From Pseudomonas bharatica CSV86 (lineage in GTDB: Bacteria; Pseudomonadota; Gammaproteobacteria; Pseudomonadales; Pseudomonadaceae): a DNA stretch of 64,000 nucleotides. Position numbers and translations under genes: made by a program. This document shows positions 33,223 through 42,212 of the stretch, piece by piece; the stretch's first letter is position 1; every line of letters starts with the position of its first letter. The notes below the pieces were generated by a model. It searched no databases, was not told the DNA's origin, and worked only from the letters and a program-made list of their open reading frames with translations. Location: assembly GCF_000319305.2 (NCBI RefSeq), contig NZ_AMWJ02000001.1:2085001-2149000 (forward strand). The letters run 5' to 3'.

Positions 33223-34349
33223 ATCAAGTCATCCAGATCGTCGTACTCAGGCTCATGTGGGTTGCCCAGAGCTTGCAGCAAGCCTTCCGAGAGGTCCTCA
33301 AGCATGGCGCAGATGTGTTGGTTGATACGGATCTTGTTCCAGAATGCCATATTTCCGGGCTTGTCACGTGCGCCACTAGCGATCGCTCCGATTGCACGTG
33401 TGCCCCAGCAGAACTCGTCACCGTGGTAGTTATCGAGTGCCCTGAATGAGCGGGCGATATCCCGATATTTCTCGTTTTCACCACCTGCACCATGGCGTTC
33501 CTGATGCCAGGAGCAAGCGTTGTAGTAGCCGGCGAAAGGAATAGGCTGCGCCATTTTCTTGGGATCGAAATCGTCCAGCAGATCGCGCATCGGGTTAGTA
33601 GCAGCGTAGTCCCCGTAGACATGTGCTACTCCCCTAGTACCCAACTGTTTGTGCGTGATCGCCTGCCAGAAAGGGTCAATGCAGGGCACAGTCGCGTTGA
33701 CACCTCTGTCTGGACGGTCGTCGGGCCAGGACGTGCTTAGGGTGATCACGTTGGCGACATCGTACTCCTCGGTCAGACGGAGCATTTTCTGAAGGCTGCT
33801 TCCTTCCTGCATGGAAGGGATCTGGCTGATGCTCCAGGCATCCAGGATGATGGTTGTACGTGCTAGATCTTCGTCGCTGACAGCGTTCAGAACGGCGCGC
33901 GCTGTTGCCAGGTTGCGTTCAAGAACTGCACCAGAACCCTCAATGCGAATGGCGACCGCTGAAAACTCCTTATATAGTCGAAGGGCGAATTGCACCACGT
34001 TACGCGGTTTATCACCGGAACTGAAACCTACAACGGGCAGTGTGCCTGGGTTGATCTGTTTGATCTTACTGAAGGCAGAAAACTTGCCGTCAAAATTTCC
34101 GCTAGGATCGTTCAGTTTCTTTGTCAGTTCGGTCTGGCTGTCCTGTGGAAATCTTGATGAGTCCAGCCAGAAGCTATCACCTTCCCAATACTTGGCGAAC
34201 TCGCTTATCAAGGTCAAATCATTACCCCTGGCAGATATGATTGGACTAATCCTCTTTCGGCGACGCTCCTCGATTTCTCTTAGTGCCAGAAGGTCGTATG
34301 TACTTGATCGCAGGCAGGGTGCATAAATGATGTCTTTCAACTGATCCAT
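33219..34349 (-). CDS. Beta-family protein (T4 Beta-like)
   Basis: 376 residues: IIYAPCLRSSTYDLLALREIEE, then PIISARGNDLT and FWLDSSRFPQ; the central part predicts an alpha/beta barrel-like fold (VVGFSSGDKPRNV, TTIILDAWSISQIP). I recognise it as the 'beta family protein' found in prophage and island contexts with sce7726-like genes. Tail-to-tail overlap of 4 bp with the sce7726 gene. No catalytic residues can be assigned by eye. The 295 bp upstream are AT-rich and hold its promoter. Confidence 0.75.
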   Translation of the reverse strand: MDQLKDIIYAPCLRSSTYDLLALREIEERRRKRISPIISARGNDLTLISEFAKYWEGDSFWLDSSRFPQDSQTELTKKLNDPSGNFDGKFSAFSKIKQINPGTLPVVGFSSGDKPRNVVQFALRLYKEFSAVAIRIEGSGAVLERNLATARAVLNAVSDEDLARTTIILDAWSISQIPSMQEGSSLQKMLRLTEEYDVANVITLSTSWPDDRPDRGVNATVPCIDPFWQAITHKQLGTRGVAHVYGDYAATNPMRDLLDDFDPKKMAQPIPFAGYYNACSWHQERHGAGGENEKYRDIARSFRALDNYHGDEFCWGTRAIGAIASGARDKPGNMAFWNKIRINQHICAMLEDLSEGLLQALGNPHEPEYDDLDDLI

Positions 34350-34644
34350 ATTTACTCCGCATTTTCCAATGCCATGGGTTAGGCGTCACACTCTGCACTC
34401 GGAGATGACGCCTGTGCTTGGCTTGCTTTGAAGGTAAGGCGAAGTAGTTATAGATGGCGTTTAAATGATTGAATGCCGGGAATTCATACCGTTTGTTTCA
34501 AGGTTTGTTTCTTGCTTATTGCTCGGTGTAAGAGATTTCCTTTTTTATAAACATAAGTTTCGGTGTGGTTATGCATCGTTTTTTACCTCGACCCCATCGC
34601 CAGAAAATGCGCGATGAGGTCATGAGCTACAACAGCTGTTTCCC
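34350..34644. other. AT-rich intergenic stretch upstream of the beta gene
   Basis: No gene is supported here. The stretch is clearly AT-rich (TTTTTTATAAACATAAGTTT near 34540-34560) against a GC-rich genome, consistent with recently acquired DNA or an H-NS/MvaT-type silencing target. It separates the accessory pair from the organosulfur cluster. Confidence 0.5.
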
Positions 34645-35703
34645 TCAGGTCGCCACCCGCGAAGTCGACCCGATCACCGCCTCCAGCACCCTGAAATCAA
34701 TCCATTCCCGCACATCGAAGTGCCGTGGGATGAACTCCCAGCGATACAGGAAATCGGTGAAGTCCTGCAGGGCGGTGATCGAGCGGCTGTCGAGGGTCGT
34801 GCGCAGGCGCCGGTGGGCGTCCTCGCCGTAGGCCGCCGCCACCCAGTACTCGCTGGTGTTCAGCTCCCGCGCCAGATAGCGTCGGGTCTCGTCCGGGTTG
34901 GCCCAGGCCCATTGCTCGGTGCGCAGCAGCACGTCGACGATGCGCTTGCAGGCGCCGAAGTGGTTGTCCAGCAGGTGGGTGTCCACGGTGAGCGTGCGCG
35001 GTGTGCCGTTGTTGGCGCGGATCAGCGGGTCGGGGTGCGAGCCGGTGTCGATCACCACATGCAGGCCCAGTTCATAAGCGAGCTGCAAGGCCGTGGCGCC
35101 CTTGAGGAAGATCGCGTCGATATCGCCGCGCAGCAGGCCGATCAGCTCGTTGTTGCGCCGGCTGATGCGGGCACCACTGAGATAGACGGCGGCGCCGTGG
35201 ACATGGGTGACCTGCTCGTCGCTGTGGGTACCGCCATAGGGATAGTCCACCAGTTCCAAATCACCCACGTTCAGGCCTTCCAGGCGCAGGGCGTTTTCCA
35301 GGCCGCGCAGGGCCTGGGCGCGGGTGAAGTCGATCTGTACGTTGGCCCATTTGGGCAGGCCGAAACGGCGGTTCTTCAGGTCGCGGACGGTTTTCACCCC
35401 GCTCTCGGCGGTGGTCAGGATCAACTGCACTTCATCGGCCCAGCTCAAGCCCAGCACCCGGGTCTCGACCCCGGCCGAGTAGGCCCAGATCGCCGGGATA
35501 TTGCCGCCATGGCGCACCGAGTTGGGCAGGTGGTGGTCGTAGTGGGCCTCGCGTACTTCCCGTTCGCTGGATTCGCGCAGCGACTGGATCGAGGTGCCCA
35601 GCGGGGCGAAGGCTTCGGCCAGGCGCCCGGTCTGCACGGCGATGCCGAGGCCGGTGGGCACCGGGCTGTGGGTGTACCAAAGGGTATCGAGTGGTGTGCT
35701 CAT
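34645..35703 (-). CDS. DszB/SBP-fold protein, Cys-to-Ser variant
   Basis: 352 residues without signal peptide. The start TLWYTHSPVPTGLGIA and HYDHHLPNSVRHGGNIPA align with the desulfinase DszB (TLTYSNCPVP; FTYDQPAYTRFGGE), a cytosolic enzyme with a periplasmic-binding-protein fold. The catalytic Cys of DszB is Ser13 here, while the Arg-x-Gly-Gly segment remains. It therefore may bind rather than cleave a sulfinate, or use another mechanism. Overlaps the upstream flavin monooxygenase by ATGA; both follow a sigma-54 promoter. Alternative: a nitrate/sulfonate-binding protein that has lost its signal peptide. Confidence 0.82.
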   Translation of the reverse strand: MSTPLDTLWYTHSPVPTGLGIAVQTGRLAEAFAPLGTSIQSLRESSEREVREAHYDHHLPNSVRHGGNIPAIWAYSAGVETRVLGLSWADEVQLILTTAESGVKTVRDLKNRRFGLPKWANVQIDFTRAQALRGLENALRLEGLNVGDLELVDYPYGGTHSDEQVTHVHGAAVYLSGARISRRNNELIGLLRGDIDAIFLKGATALQLAYELGLHVVIDTGSHPDPLIRANNGTPRTLTVDTHLLDNHFGACKRIVDVLLRTEQWAWANPDETRRYLARELNTSEYWVAAAYGEDAHRRLRTTLDSRSITALQDFTDFLYRWEFIPRHFDVREWIDFRVLEAVIGSTSRVAT

Positions 35704-36854
35704 GGGGCGATCGTATCCTTGAAGGCCTGGGGAGTGGGTTGACGCAGCAGCGGCAGGACTTCCTGGCCGATGCGCAGGGCTTCTTCCAGGTGCGGGTTGC
35801 CGGCGAGGATGAAGGTTGAGAAGCCGGCGTCGCGGTATTCGGCCAGGCGCTCGGCAATGTTCTGGTGACTGCCCACCAGGCCCACGGTCGGCCCCGGCTT
35901 GGCCTTGGCGAATCCGGCCCAGAGGTTAGGGCCGATGACCAGGTCGTCGAAGTCGTGGATGTTCTGGTGATAGGCGGTCTGCCGTGCGCCGCCGACCGAG
36001 TCGCTGGCCCGGGTGAAGGCACTGGAGACCGTACTGGGCTTGCCTTCCAGGCGCTCGAACTGGCGGCGCAGGTCACGCCAGGCGGCTTCCTCGGTTTCCC
36101 GGGCGAACAGATCGACGCGCAGGCCGAAGCGTACCGTGCGTCCCTGCTTGTCGGCCAGTTCGCGGACTCGTTCGATATGCGGCTTGAGCTTGTCCACTGG
36201 CTCGGCCCAGTTCAGGTAAACGTCGGCATGCCGGGCCGCCACCTCCAGTGCCGGGTCGGAGAAGCCGGAGAAGTACACCGCCGGTTTACGCTCGTTGCCC
36301 AGGCCCGGCGGCAGGGCACCGTTTTCCAGACGGTAGACCTGGCCTTCGTAGCTGAAGCGCTCGTGGTTCCACAGGCCATCGATGATGTCGAGGAACTCGC
36401 CGGTACGCTGGTAGCGCTGGTCGTGGTCGAGGAAGTCGCCCTGGGCGCGCTGGCTGGCCGGGCTGCCGCCGGTGATGATGTTCCAGTCCAGGCGTCCGTG
36501 GCTCAGGTGCTGCAGGATCGCCGCCTGCTGCGCGGCGTAGGCGGGCAGGGTCCAGGTTGCCTGGAACGCCACCAGGAAGCGCAGGCGCCGGGTTTCCCGG
36601 GCCAGGGCGGCGGCGACTATCCATGGCTCCGGGCCGGTAGGCAGCAGGGCACCTTCGAAGCCGGCCAGTTCGGCGGCCTTGGCCACCTGGGCGATGTAGT
36701 CGATGTAGGTGAAGCCGTCGGGGCTGCCGTCGGCCAGCAGGCCCGGGGCGATATGCCCGTGCTGGCCGGCGAAGCTGCCGCGGTTGTGCTTGTCGGTGGT
36801 CAGTTGCGGGCCGTCGGTGCCCAGGGGCAGGCGCCAGAAGAATTCGGTGGTCAT
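35700..36854 (-). CDS. LLM-class flavin-dependent monooxygenase (SsuD-like)
   Basis: 384 residues from ATG 36854, with AAAGGA seven bases upstream; bacterial-luciferase-like TIM barrel. FFWRLPLGTDG, LLPTGPEPWIVAAALARET, RLDWNIITGGSP and VYFSGFSDPALE match alkanesulfonate monooxygenase relatives, which use reduced FMN and O2 to split C-S bonds and free sulfite. It is first gene after the sigma-54 promoter and is coupled to the DszB-like gene. No flavin reductase was found nearby, so reduced flavin must come from elsewhere. Confidence 0.9.
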   Translation of the reverse strand: MTTEFFWRLPLGTDGPQLTTDKHNRGSFAGQHGHIAPGLLADGSPDGFTYIDYIAQVAKAAELAGFEGALLPTGPEPWIVAAALARETRRLRFLVAFQATWTLPAYAAQQAAILQHLSHGRLDWNIITGGSPASQRAQGDFLDHDQRYQRTGEFLDIIDGLWNHERFSYEGQVYRLENGALPPGLGNERKPAVYFSGFSDPALEVAARHADVYLNWAEPVDKLKPHIERVRELADKQGRTVRFGLRVDLFARETEEAAWRDLRRQFERLEGKPSTVSSAFTRASDSVGGARQTAYHQNIHDFDDLVIGPNLWAGFAKAKPGPTVGLVGSHQNIAERLAEYRDAGFSTFILAGNPHLEEALRIGQEVLPLLRQPTPQAFKDTIAP

Positions 36855-36886
36855 GGCGGGTCCTTTGGTGAATTGAAAAGGGATGG

Positions 36887-36902
36887 TGCAACCTGTGTGC
36901 CA
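36887..36902 (-). promoter_or_regulatory. Sigma-54 promoter, exact consensus
   Basis: Minus strand TGGCACACAGGTTGCA: GG and GC separated by exactly 10 bases within TGGCACR-N4-TTGCA. It lies 33 bp before the monooxygenase ATG. In pseudomonads, sulfur-scavenging sfn genes are controlled by sigma-54 with the enhancer-binding protein SfnR, which fits the gene content. Confidence 0.85.
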
Positions 36903-36914
36903 CGGTGTTCTCGT

Positions 36915-36996
36915 AGGCCTCATCGCTGGCAAGCCAGCTCCCACAGGTACTGTGTTCGCCGGACCTGTGGGAGCTGGCTTGCCAGCGATGAGGCCC
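36915..36996. repeat. REPIN
   Basis: Inverted REP pair (AGGCCTCATCGCTGGC ... GCCAGCGATGAGGCCCT) between the sigma-54 promoter and the ABC exporter genes. Confidence 0.9.
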
Positions 36997-37041
36997 TGAA
37001 GACCACCACAGGGTGCTGCCTGGGCAGCACCCCAAAAGCAA

Positions 37042-38876
37042 TCACTGTTCATGCACGGCCAGCTGGTCATGGCTGCGATACAGCGCCGCGTAGGCTCCGT
37101 CCGCCGCCAGCAGTTGCCCGTGGCTGCCTTGTTCATGCACGCGGCCCTGGCGGATCACCACGATGCGGTCGGCATCGCGGATGGTCGCCAGGCGGTGGGC
37201 GATGATGATTGCCGTGCGGCCTTGGCACAGCCTGCGCAAGGCCCGCTGGATGCGTCGCTCGGTGTGCACGTCCACCGCCGAGGTGGCCTCGTCCAGCACC
37301 AGCACCGCCGGGTTGGCGAGGTAGGCGCGCACCAGGCATACCAGTTGCCGCTGGCCATGACTCAGATGGCTGCCGAGGCTGCCGACCTGGGTCGCGTACT
37401 GATGGGGCAAGCGCTCCAGCACCTCGTCCGCGCCCAGCTCCCGCGCCGCCGCGATCAGGCTGGCGTCGTCCGCCCCCGCGCGGCCAGGCGCAGGTTGTCG
37501 AGGATGCTGCCGGCGAATAGCACGTTGTCCTGCAGCACCACGCCGATATGCTGGCGCAACTGGGCCTGGCTGACATGGCGGATATCCACGCCGTCAAGGC
37601 GCACGGCGCCGTCGTTGACTTCGTAGAAGCGGGTCAGCAACTGCACCAGGGTGCTTTTGCCATGCCCGGACGGGCCGACGATGGCCAACACCTCGCCAGC
37701 GCGGATGCGCAGGTCCAGGTCATCGATCACCGGTCGCCCGCTGTCGGGCTGGTAGGCAAAGCGCACCTTGTCGAAATGCACTTCGCCCTGCACCCGTGGC
37801 AATGGCAGTGGTCGCTCCGGATCGCGGATCTCCGGCGCGGTATCCAGTAGCAGGAAGATCCGCTGCGCCGAAGCCGAGCCGGTGGCGTAGCGCTCGAACA
37901 GATCGGTCAGTTCCTGCAGCGGCCCGAGGAACAGCATCACGTAGAACAGGCTTTCGCCGACCTGGCCCACGGTCACCGTGCCCTGTGCCAGCGAGTAGGC
38001 GCCCACCAGCACCAGCACCGCCATGCCGCCGGCCGCGAGCAGCGCGGTGAAGGGTGCGAACCAGCCGGAGCGCAGGCTGCCGGTGATCAGGGCGTTGTTG
38101 AATTCGTCCAGCAGCCCGCGATAGCGCCGCTGGTTGTCCGCCTCGCGCCCGCTCTGCTGCAGCAGGCGCACGCCGCCGACGCTCTCCACCAGGTGCGCGG
38201 TAAAGCGGCTGCGCTGCTCGGCGACCCTGGCCCAGTTGCGCTGGGCCACGCGCTTGAAGGCCCAGGTGGCGAGGAACAGCAACGGCACGCTGCCAATCAG
38301 GGCGAAGAAGAACAGCGGGGTGATCAGCCACAGCATCAGCGCCGCCAGGGTGCAGCGCAGCAGGGCGCCGAGCAGTTCCGGCGGGCCCTGGATCAGCAGC
38401 GGCTCGAGGGCATCGACATCGCGGTCGGCGCGCGAGAGGATGCGCCCGGCGCGGGTACGGTCGAAGTAGCCGATGCTCAGGGCCTGGACATGGGCGAAGA
38501 CCCGCACCCGCAACTGGTTGAGGACGGCGATGGCCGCGCTGCCGGCGATGTATTGCGACAGCCCGCCCAGCAGGATCCGCCCCAGCCAGCTCGCCGCCAG
38601 CCCGGCACCCAGCCAGAGCACCAGCGGCAGGTCCAGCAGCCAGGCAGTGCCGTCGTGGACCAGCCCGCGATCGAGCAATTCACGAACGAACCATGGGCGC
38701 AGGAACACGGTGAAGACCAGCACCAGCTCCAGCACGATCACCCAGGCCACCTGGCCGCGCACCGGTTTGAGCAGTGGCAGCAGGCGTTGCAGCATGCTGC
38801 GGTCGAGGGCCTTCTTCGCCAGGCGTTCTTCGATTTCGATATCGCTCATGGCGGTATTGCCGGCGTTCTTGCTCAT
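37042..38876 (-). pseudogene. ABC exporter half-transporter B (NBD with LSHGQ), one frameshift
   Basis: About 611 residues when repaired: six membrane spans then an ATPase domain. Walker A GPSGHGKS, Walker B VLVLDEATSAVD and switch His in IIAHRLATI are intact, but the signature reads LSHGQ instead of LSGGQ. The frame breaks at C5 37473-37477; one extra base joins LRLAARG to ADDASLIAAARELGADEV. ATG 38876 overlaps the stop of the partner gene. With the partner (degenerate Walker B, normal signature) it forms a heterodimer with one working and one degenerate ATP site. The cargo is unknown; export of a sulfur compound or toxic intermediate is possible. Confidence 0.87.
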
Positions 38877-40636
38877 TGGTCGATCCCCAGCAGGTCGCGG
38901 TAGGCCGCATTGCGTTGCAGCAGTTCGGCGTGTGGGCCGCTGGCGACGATACGGCCCTGGTCCAGCAACAGCACGCGGTCGGCACGTTCCACGGTGGTGG
39001 CCTTGCTGGCGATCAGCAGCAGGGTCGGGCCTCCGGGGCGACGCAGGTGGTCGAGGACATGCCGCTCGCTGATGGCATCGAGGGCGCTGGTGGCGTCGTC
39101 GAGACACAACAGGTCGGGGGAGGCGAGTAGCGCGCGGGCCAGGCACAGGCGCTGGCGCTGGCCGCCGGAAAGGGTCACGCCACGGTCGCCCAGGGGGCTG
39201 TCGAGGCCGTTGGGCAAGCGTTCGAGGATGTCGTCGGCGGCGGCGCGATGCAGGGCGTCGAGCAGTTCGTCGTCCGTGGCCTGTGGCGCGGCAAGGCGCA
39301 GGTTGGCCGCCAGGCTGTCGGCGAACAGGAAGCTTTCCTGGGGCAGCACATGCACGCGCCGGCGCAGGTCCTTCAGGTCCAGGGCGCGCACGTCCTGCCA
39401 GCCACCTTGGTGGTTGCCGAGCAGCACGCGGCCGCTGTCGGCGTCGGTCAGGCGTGGCAGCAGGCTGGCCAGCAAGCTTTTACCGGTGCCGGTGGCGCCG
39501 ACGATGGCGACCACCTCGCCCGGCGCGATCAGCAGCGAGCACTGGCGCAGGATGTCCCGCTCGCTGCCGGGGGCGCTGACATTCACCTCTTCCAGTTGCA
39601 GGCCCAGCGGCCCAGGTGGCAGCAGGCGCGGGCCGCTTTCGATCTGCGTCGGTGCGTCGAGCAAGTGCCAGATGCGCCCGGCGCTGGCGCGGGCATCGGC
39701 GAAGGTCTGCATTACCCGGCCAATGCCTTCGATACGGAACACCAGGGTGGTAGCGATCAGCAGCGAGGTGACCAGTTCGCCGATCCCGATTTTGCCCGCC
39801 GCGACCAACTGGGCACCCACCACCAGTATCCACACATGCCCCAGCGCCACCAGGGCCTGGGGCAGTGGAATCCGCGAGCTGGCCCAGGCCAGGGCCTGCC
39901 GCGCCAAGCCGGTGAACTGCCGGACCTGCTCGCTGAAACCGTCGATGCGCTGCTGCTGCAGGCCGAACGACTTGATCACCCGCACCGCGCCGATGCCCTC
40001 GGCCAGATCCTGGTTGACCCGGTCGTAGGCCGCGCCCACGGCCCGGTCCAGTTCCACCAGGCGGTCGGTCTGCAGCACGAACAGGTACAGGCCGAGCAGG
40101 GTCAGCAGCAACGGCCCGAGGGCCAGCAGCGGGTGGTACCAGCCGAGCAGGCCGACGGTGGCCAGCACCACCAGCGGGGTTTCCACCAATTGCCGCCAGA
40201 AGCTCACCAGGGCATCGCGGACCTTGTCGGCATCGCGGGTGGTGCGGGTGACGATCTCGCCGATACCGTGCTGCCAGTGGTAGCCCAGGTGCAGACGCAA
40301 CACCTGTTCGAGAATGCGTTCGCGCAAGCGGGTGAGCAGTTCCTGGCCGAGGATCAGCGAGCCGAGGGAGGCGGCGTACTGCAAAACGGCGCGGCCGAAG
40401 GCGACGGCGAGAATGGCCCAGAACCAGCGCCAGGCCACCGCGCCGTCAAGGCCGCCATCCTCGAGGCGACGCACCGCGACGCCGGCAGTAACGTCGTTGA
40501 GGGCATGGCCGATCAGCCATTGCTGCCAGACCAGGCCCAGGTTGATAAGAACGAACAACCCGGCGACCAGCGCGAAGCGCCAGGGCATTTCGCGGTAGAT
40601 CGCCAGGCTGCGCAACAGCGGGTGTCGATGGCTCAT
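38873..40636 (-). CDS. ABC exporter half-transporter A (degenerate Walker B)
   Basis: 587 residues from ATG 40636 (MSHRHPLLRSLAIYREMPW); six membrane spans, then the ATPase domain with Walker A GATGTGKS and canonical LSGGQ in VTLSGGQRQRLCLARAL. The catalytic Glu after Walker B is Asp (CLDDATSALD) and the switch His is Ser (LIASKAT), so its own site should be slow or inactive. Partner B supplies the opposite pattern, as in TM287/288- or TAP-type exporters. It follows the SfnB-like gene by 52 bp. Confidence 0.9.
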   Translation of the reverse strand: MSHRHPLLRSLAIYREMPWRFALVAGLFVLINLGLVWQQWLIGHALNDVTAGVAVRRLEDGGLDGAVAWRWFWAILAVAFGRAVLQYAASLGSLILGQELLTRLRERILEQVLRLHLGYHWQHGIGEIVTRTTRDADKVRDALVSFWRQLVETPLVVLATVGLLGWYHPLLALGPLLLTLLGLYLFVLQTDRLVELDRAVGAAYDRVNQDLAEGIGAVRVIKSFGLQQQRIDGFSEQVRQFTGLARQALAWASSRIPLPQALVALGHVWILVVGAQLVAAGKIGIGELVTSLLIATTLVFRIEGIGRVMQTFADARASAGRIWHLLDAPTQIESGPRLLPPGPLGLQLEEVNVSAPGSERDILRQCSLLIAPGEVVAIVGATGTGKSLLASLLPRLTDADSGRVLLGNHQGGWQDVRALDLKDLRRRVHVLPQESFLFADSLAANLRLAAPQATDDELLDALHRAAADDILERLPNGLDSPLGDRGVTLSGGQRQRLCLARALLASPDLLCLDDATSALDAISERHVLDHLRRPGGPTLLLIASKATTVERADRVLLLDQGRIVASGPHAELLQRNAAYRDLLGIDQ

Positions 40637-40688
40637 GAAGAACTCGAAACAGGACGAAGAAGCGCGCGGGTCGACCCGCGCGATGGAT

Positions 40689-41960
40689 TCAGCGACTGGC
40701 GCCGACCTTCTGTTTTGCCGCCAGGATCGCGGTGTACTCGCCCGGATCGACGCCATTGAGGTAGTAGTTGCCGACGTGGTGCAGGCGCCAGCGGATCGGG
40801 TCATGGGTGGTATGCACCCGGGCGTTGCGCCAGAAGCGGTCGAGGTTCCATTTGCTCAGGGAGGCACTGGCGCCGAGCAGGGAGAAGATATCGCTGGAGA
40901 TCTTCAGCGAGGCGCCGTCGGAGTGGGCGCGGGCGGTGGCCACCGAGAGGATCAGTTCGTCCTGCAACGCCTTGTTCTCGGGATCGCGCTCGTGGGCATC
41001 AAAGACCCGTGCCGCATCGCGCAGCAGTGATTCGGCTGCACGCAGCGCCACGGCGTACTCACCGATCTGGCGGATGATATGCGGCTCGTCGCTGGCCCGT
41101 TCCACCTCGCTCTCGACCCAGGGCCGGGCGTGCTGGTTGAGGTAGTCGATCCCGGCCTGCAGGGCGCCGGCGGCAATGCCGGTGTCGATGGCGGCATGCA
41201 GGATCTGCGGGAAGGTCAGGCCGGTGCGCTTCATCGGGCCCTGGCGGCGCAGCACGTAGCGTTCGTCCAGCTCGATATTGTCGAAGCGCACGGTGCCGCT
41301 GACCGAATTGTTCTGGCCGAAGGCGTCCCAGTCGTCGACCAGGGTCAGGCCGGGGGTATCGCGGTGCAGCAGCACGCCGGCGCCGCCGTCGTCGCTGGCG
41401 GCGGTGAGGGAGATCCATTCGGCGAGGTAGGAACCGGTGGAGTAGAACTTGCTGCCGTTGAGCACCAGCACGCCGTCCTCGCGGCGCTCGACCCGGGTCT
41501 TGAGGGCGAACTTGTTCTTCCCGCCGACCTCGGCCAGGGCGTTGCCCAGGCGCTTGCCGGCCAGCACATCGTCGATCAGGCGCTGGCGCACTTCGTCCGG
41601 ATAGCCGCTGAGCACGCCGCGCAGCATCACATTGTGGATCTGCAGCAACTGGCCGACGCCCCCATCGGCGCGGGAAATGATCCGCACCGTCTCGACGATG
41701 GTTTCCACCGAGGCGCCGAGGCCGCCATCGGCCTTGGGTACGCCGATGGCGGTGAGGCCGCTGTCGGACAGCAGTTGGGCCTGGCGGCGGGGCAGGCTGC
41801 GGTTGTGTTGCGGGTCGGCGGCGAGGGCGGCGATTTCGCCGGCAATCTCGTGGGCGGCGGTAATGGCCTGGTCTTCGCTTTCCAGGCGGCGGGGCAGGTT
41901 GGACACGATAGAGCTTCCTTGGGTGAACAGGTCCAGGCCCTGGAGCAGGTTCTGTGCCAT
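40689..41960 (-). CDS. SfnB/DszC-like acyl-CoA dehydrogenase family protein
   Basis: 423 residues from ATG 41960. RLESEDQAITAAHEIAGEIA, VLVLNGSKFYSTGSYLAEW, TLVDDWDAFGQNNSVSGTV and the ending DRFWRNARVHTTHDPIRW are the marks of the SfnB/DszC branch. DszC uses FMNH2 and oxygen to oxidise thioether sulfur; SfnB is induced during sulfate limitation. A paralogue sits at 7114-8302. Divergent from the sigma-54-driven operon at 42213, and probably co-transcribed with the exporter pair. Confidence 0.9.
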   Translation of the reverse strand: MAQNLLQGLDLFTQGSSIVSNLPRRLESEDQAITAAHEIAGEIAALAADPQHNRSLPRRQAQLLSDSGLTAIGVPKADGGLGASVETIVETVRIISRADGGVGQLLQIHNVMLRGVLSGYPDEVRQRLIDDVLAGKRLGNALAEVGGKNKFALKTRVERREDGVLVLNGSKFYSTGSYLAEWISLTAASDDGGAGVLLHRDTPGLTLVDDWDAFGQNNSVSGTVRFDNIELDERYVLRRQGPMKRTGLTFPQILHAAIDTGIAAGALQAGIDYLNQHARPWVESEVERASDEPHIIRQIGEYAVALRAAESLLRDAARVFDAHERDPENKALQDELILSVATARAHSDGASLKISSDIFSLLGASASLSKWNLDRFWRNARVHTTHDPIRWRLHHVGNYYLNGVDPGEYTAILAAKQKVGASR

Positions 41961-42143
41961 CGCCCTGAAGCCCTTGCAGGACGTGGCTTGCAGCAATTTC
42001 GTCGGGCCCTGTTGCTGCTCCAGCAGCAGCCCCGGGCCGATTGTTGCTCAGGCAGCAGCAGTCCCGCTGGGGGAGTGCTGGCAGATCAGCAGTCGGTGCT
42101 TGGTGATCGCAAAAAACCTTTTAAAAACAATGAATTAATGAGT

Positions 42144-42159
42144 TGGCACGAGCGCTGCA
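42144..42159 (+). promoter_or_regulatory. Sigma-54 promoter of the DszB-like operon
   Basis: TGGCACGAGCGCTGCA: GG-N10-GC with TGGCACG and one deviation (CTGC for TTGC), 54 bp before the ATG at 42213. Second sigma-54 match in this cluster. Confidence 0.75.
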
Positions 42160-42212
42160 ATAGCCCAGGCAAAGGCCACCCGGCCCGTTCGATCCCCTGA
42201 TGGAGCCAACTC

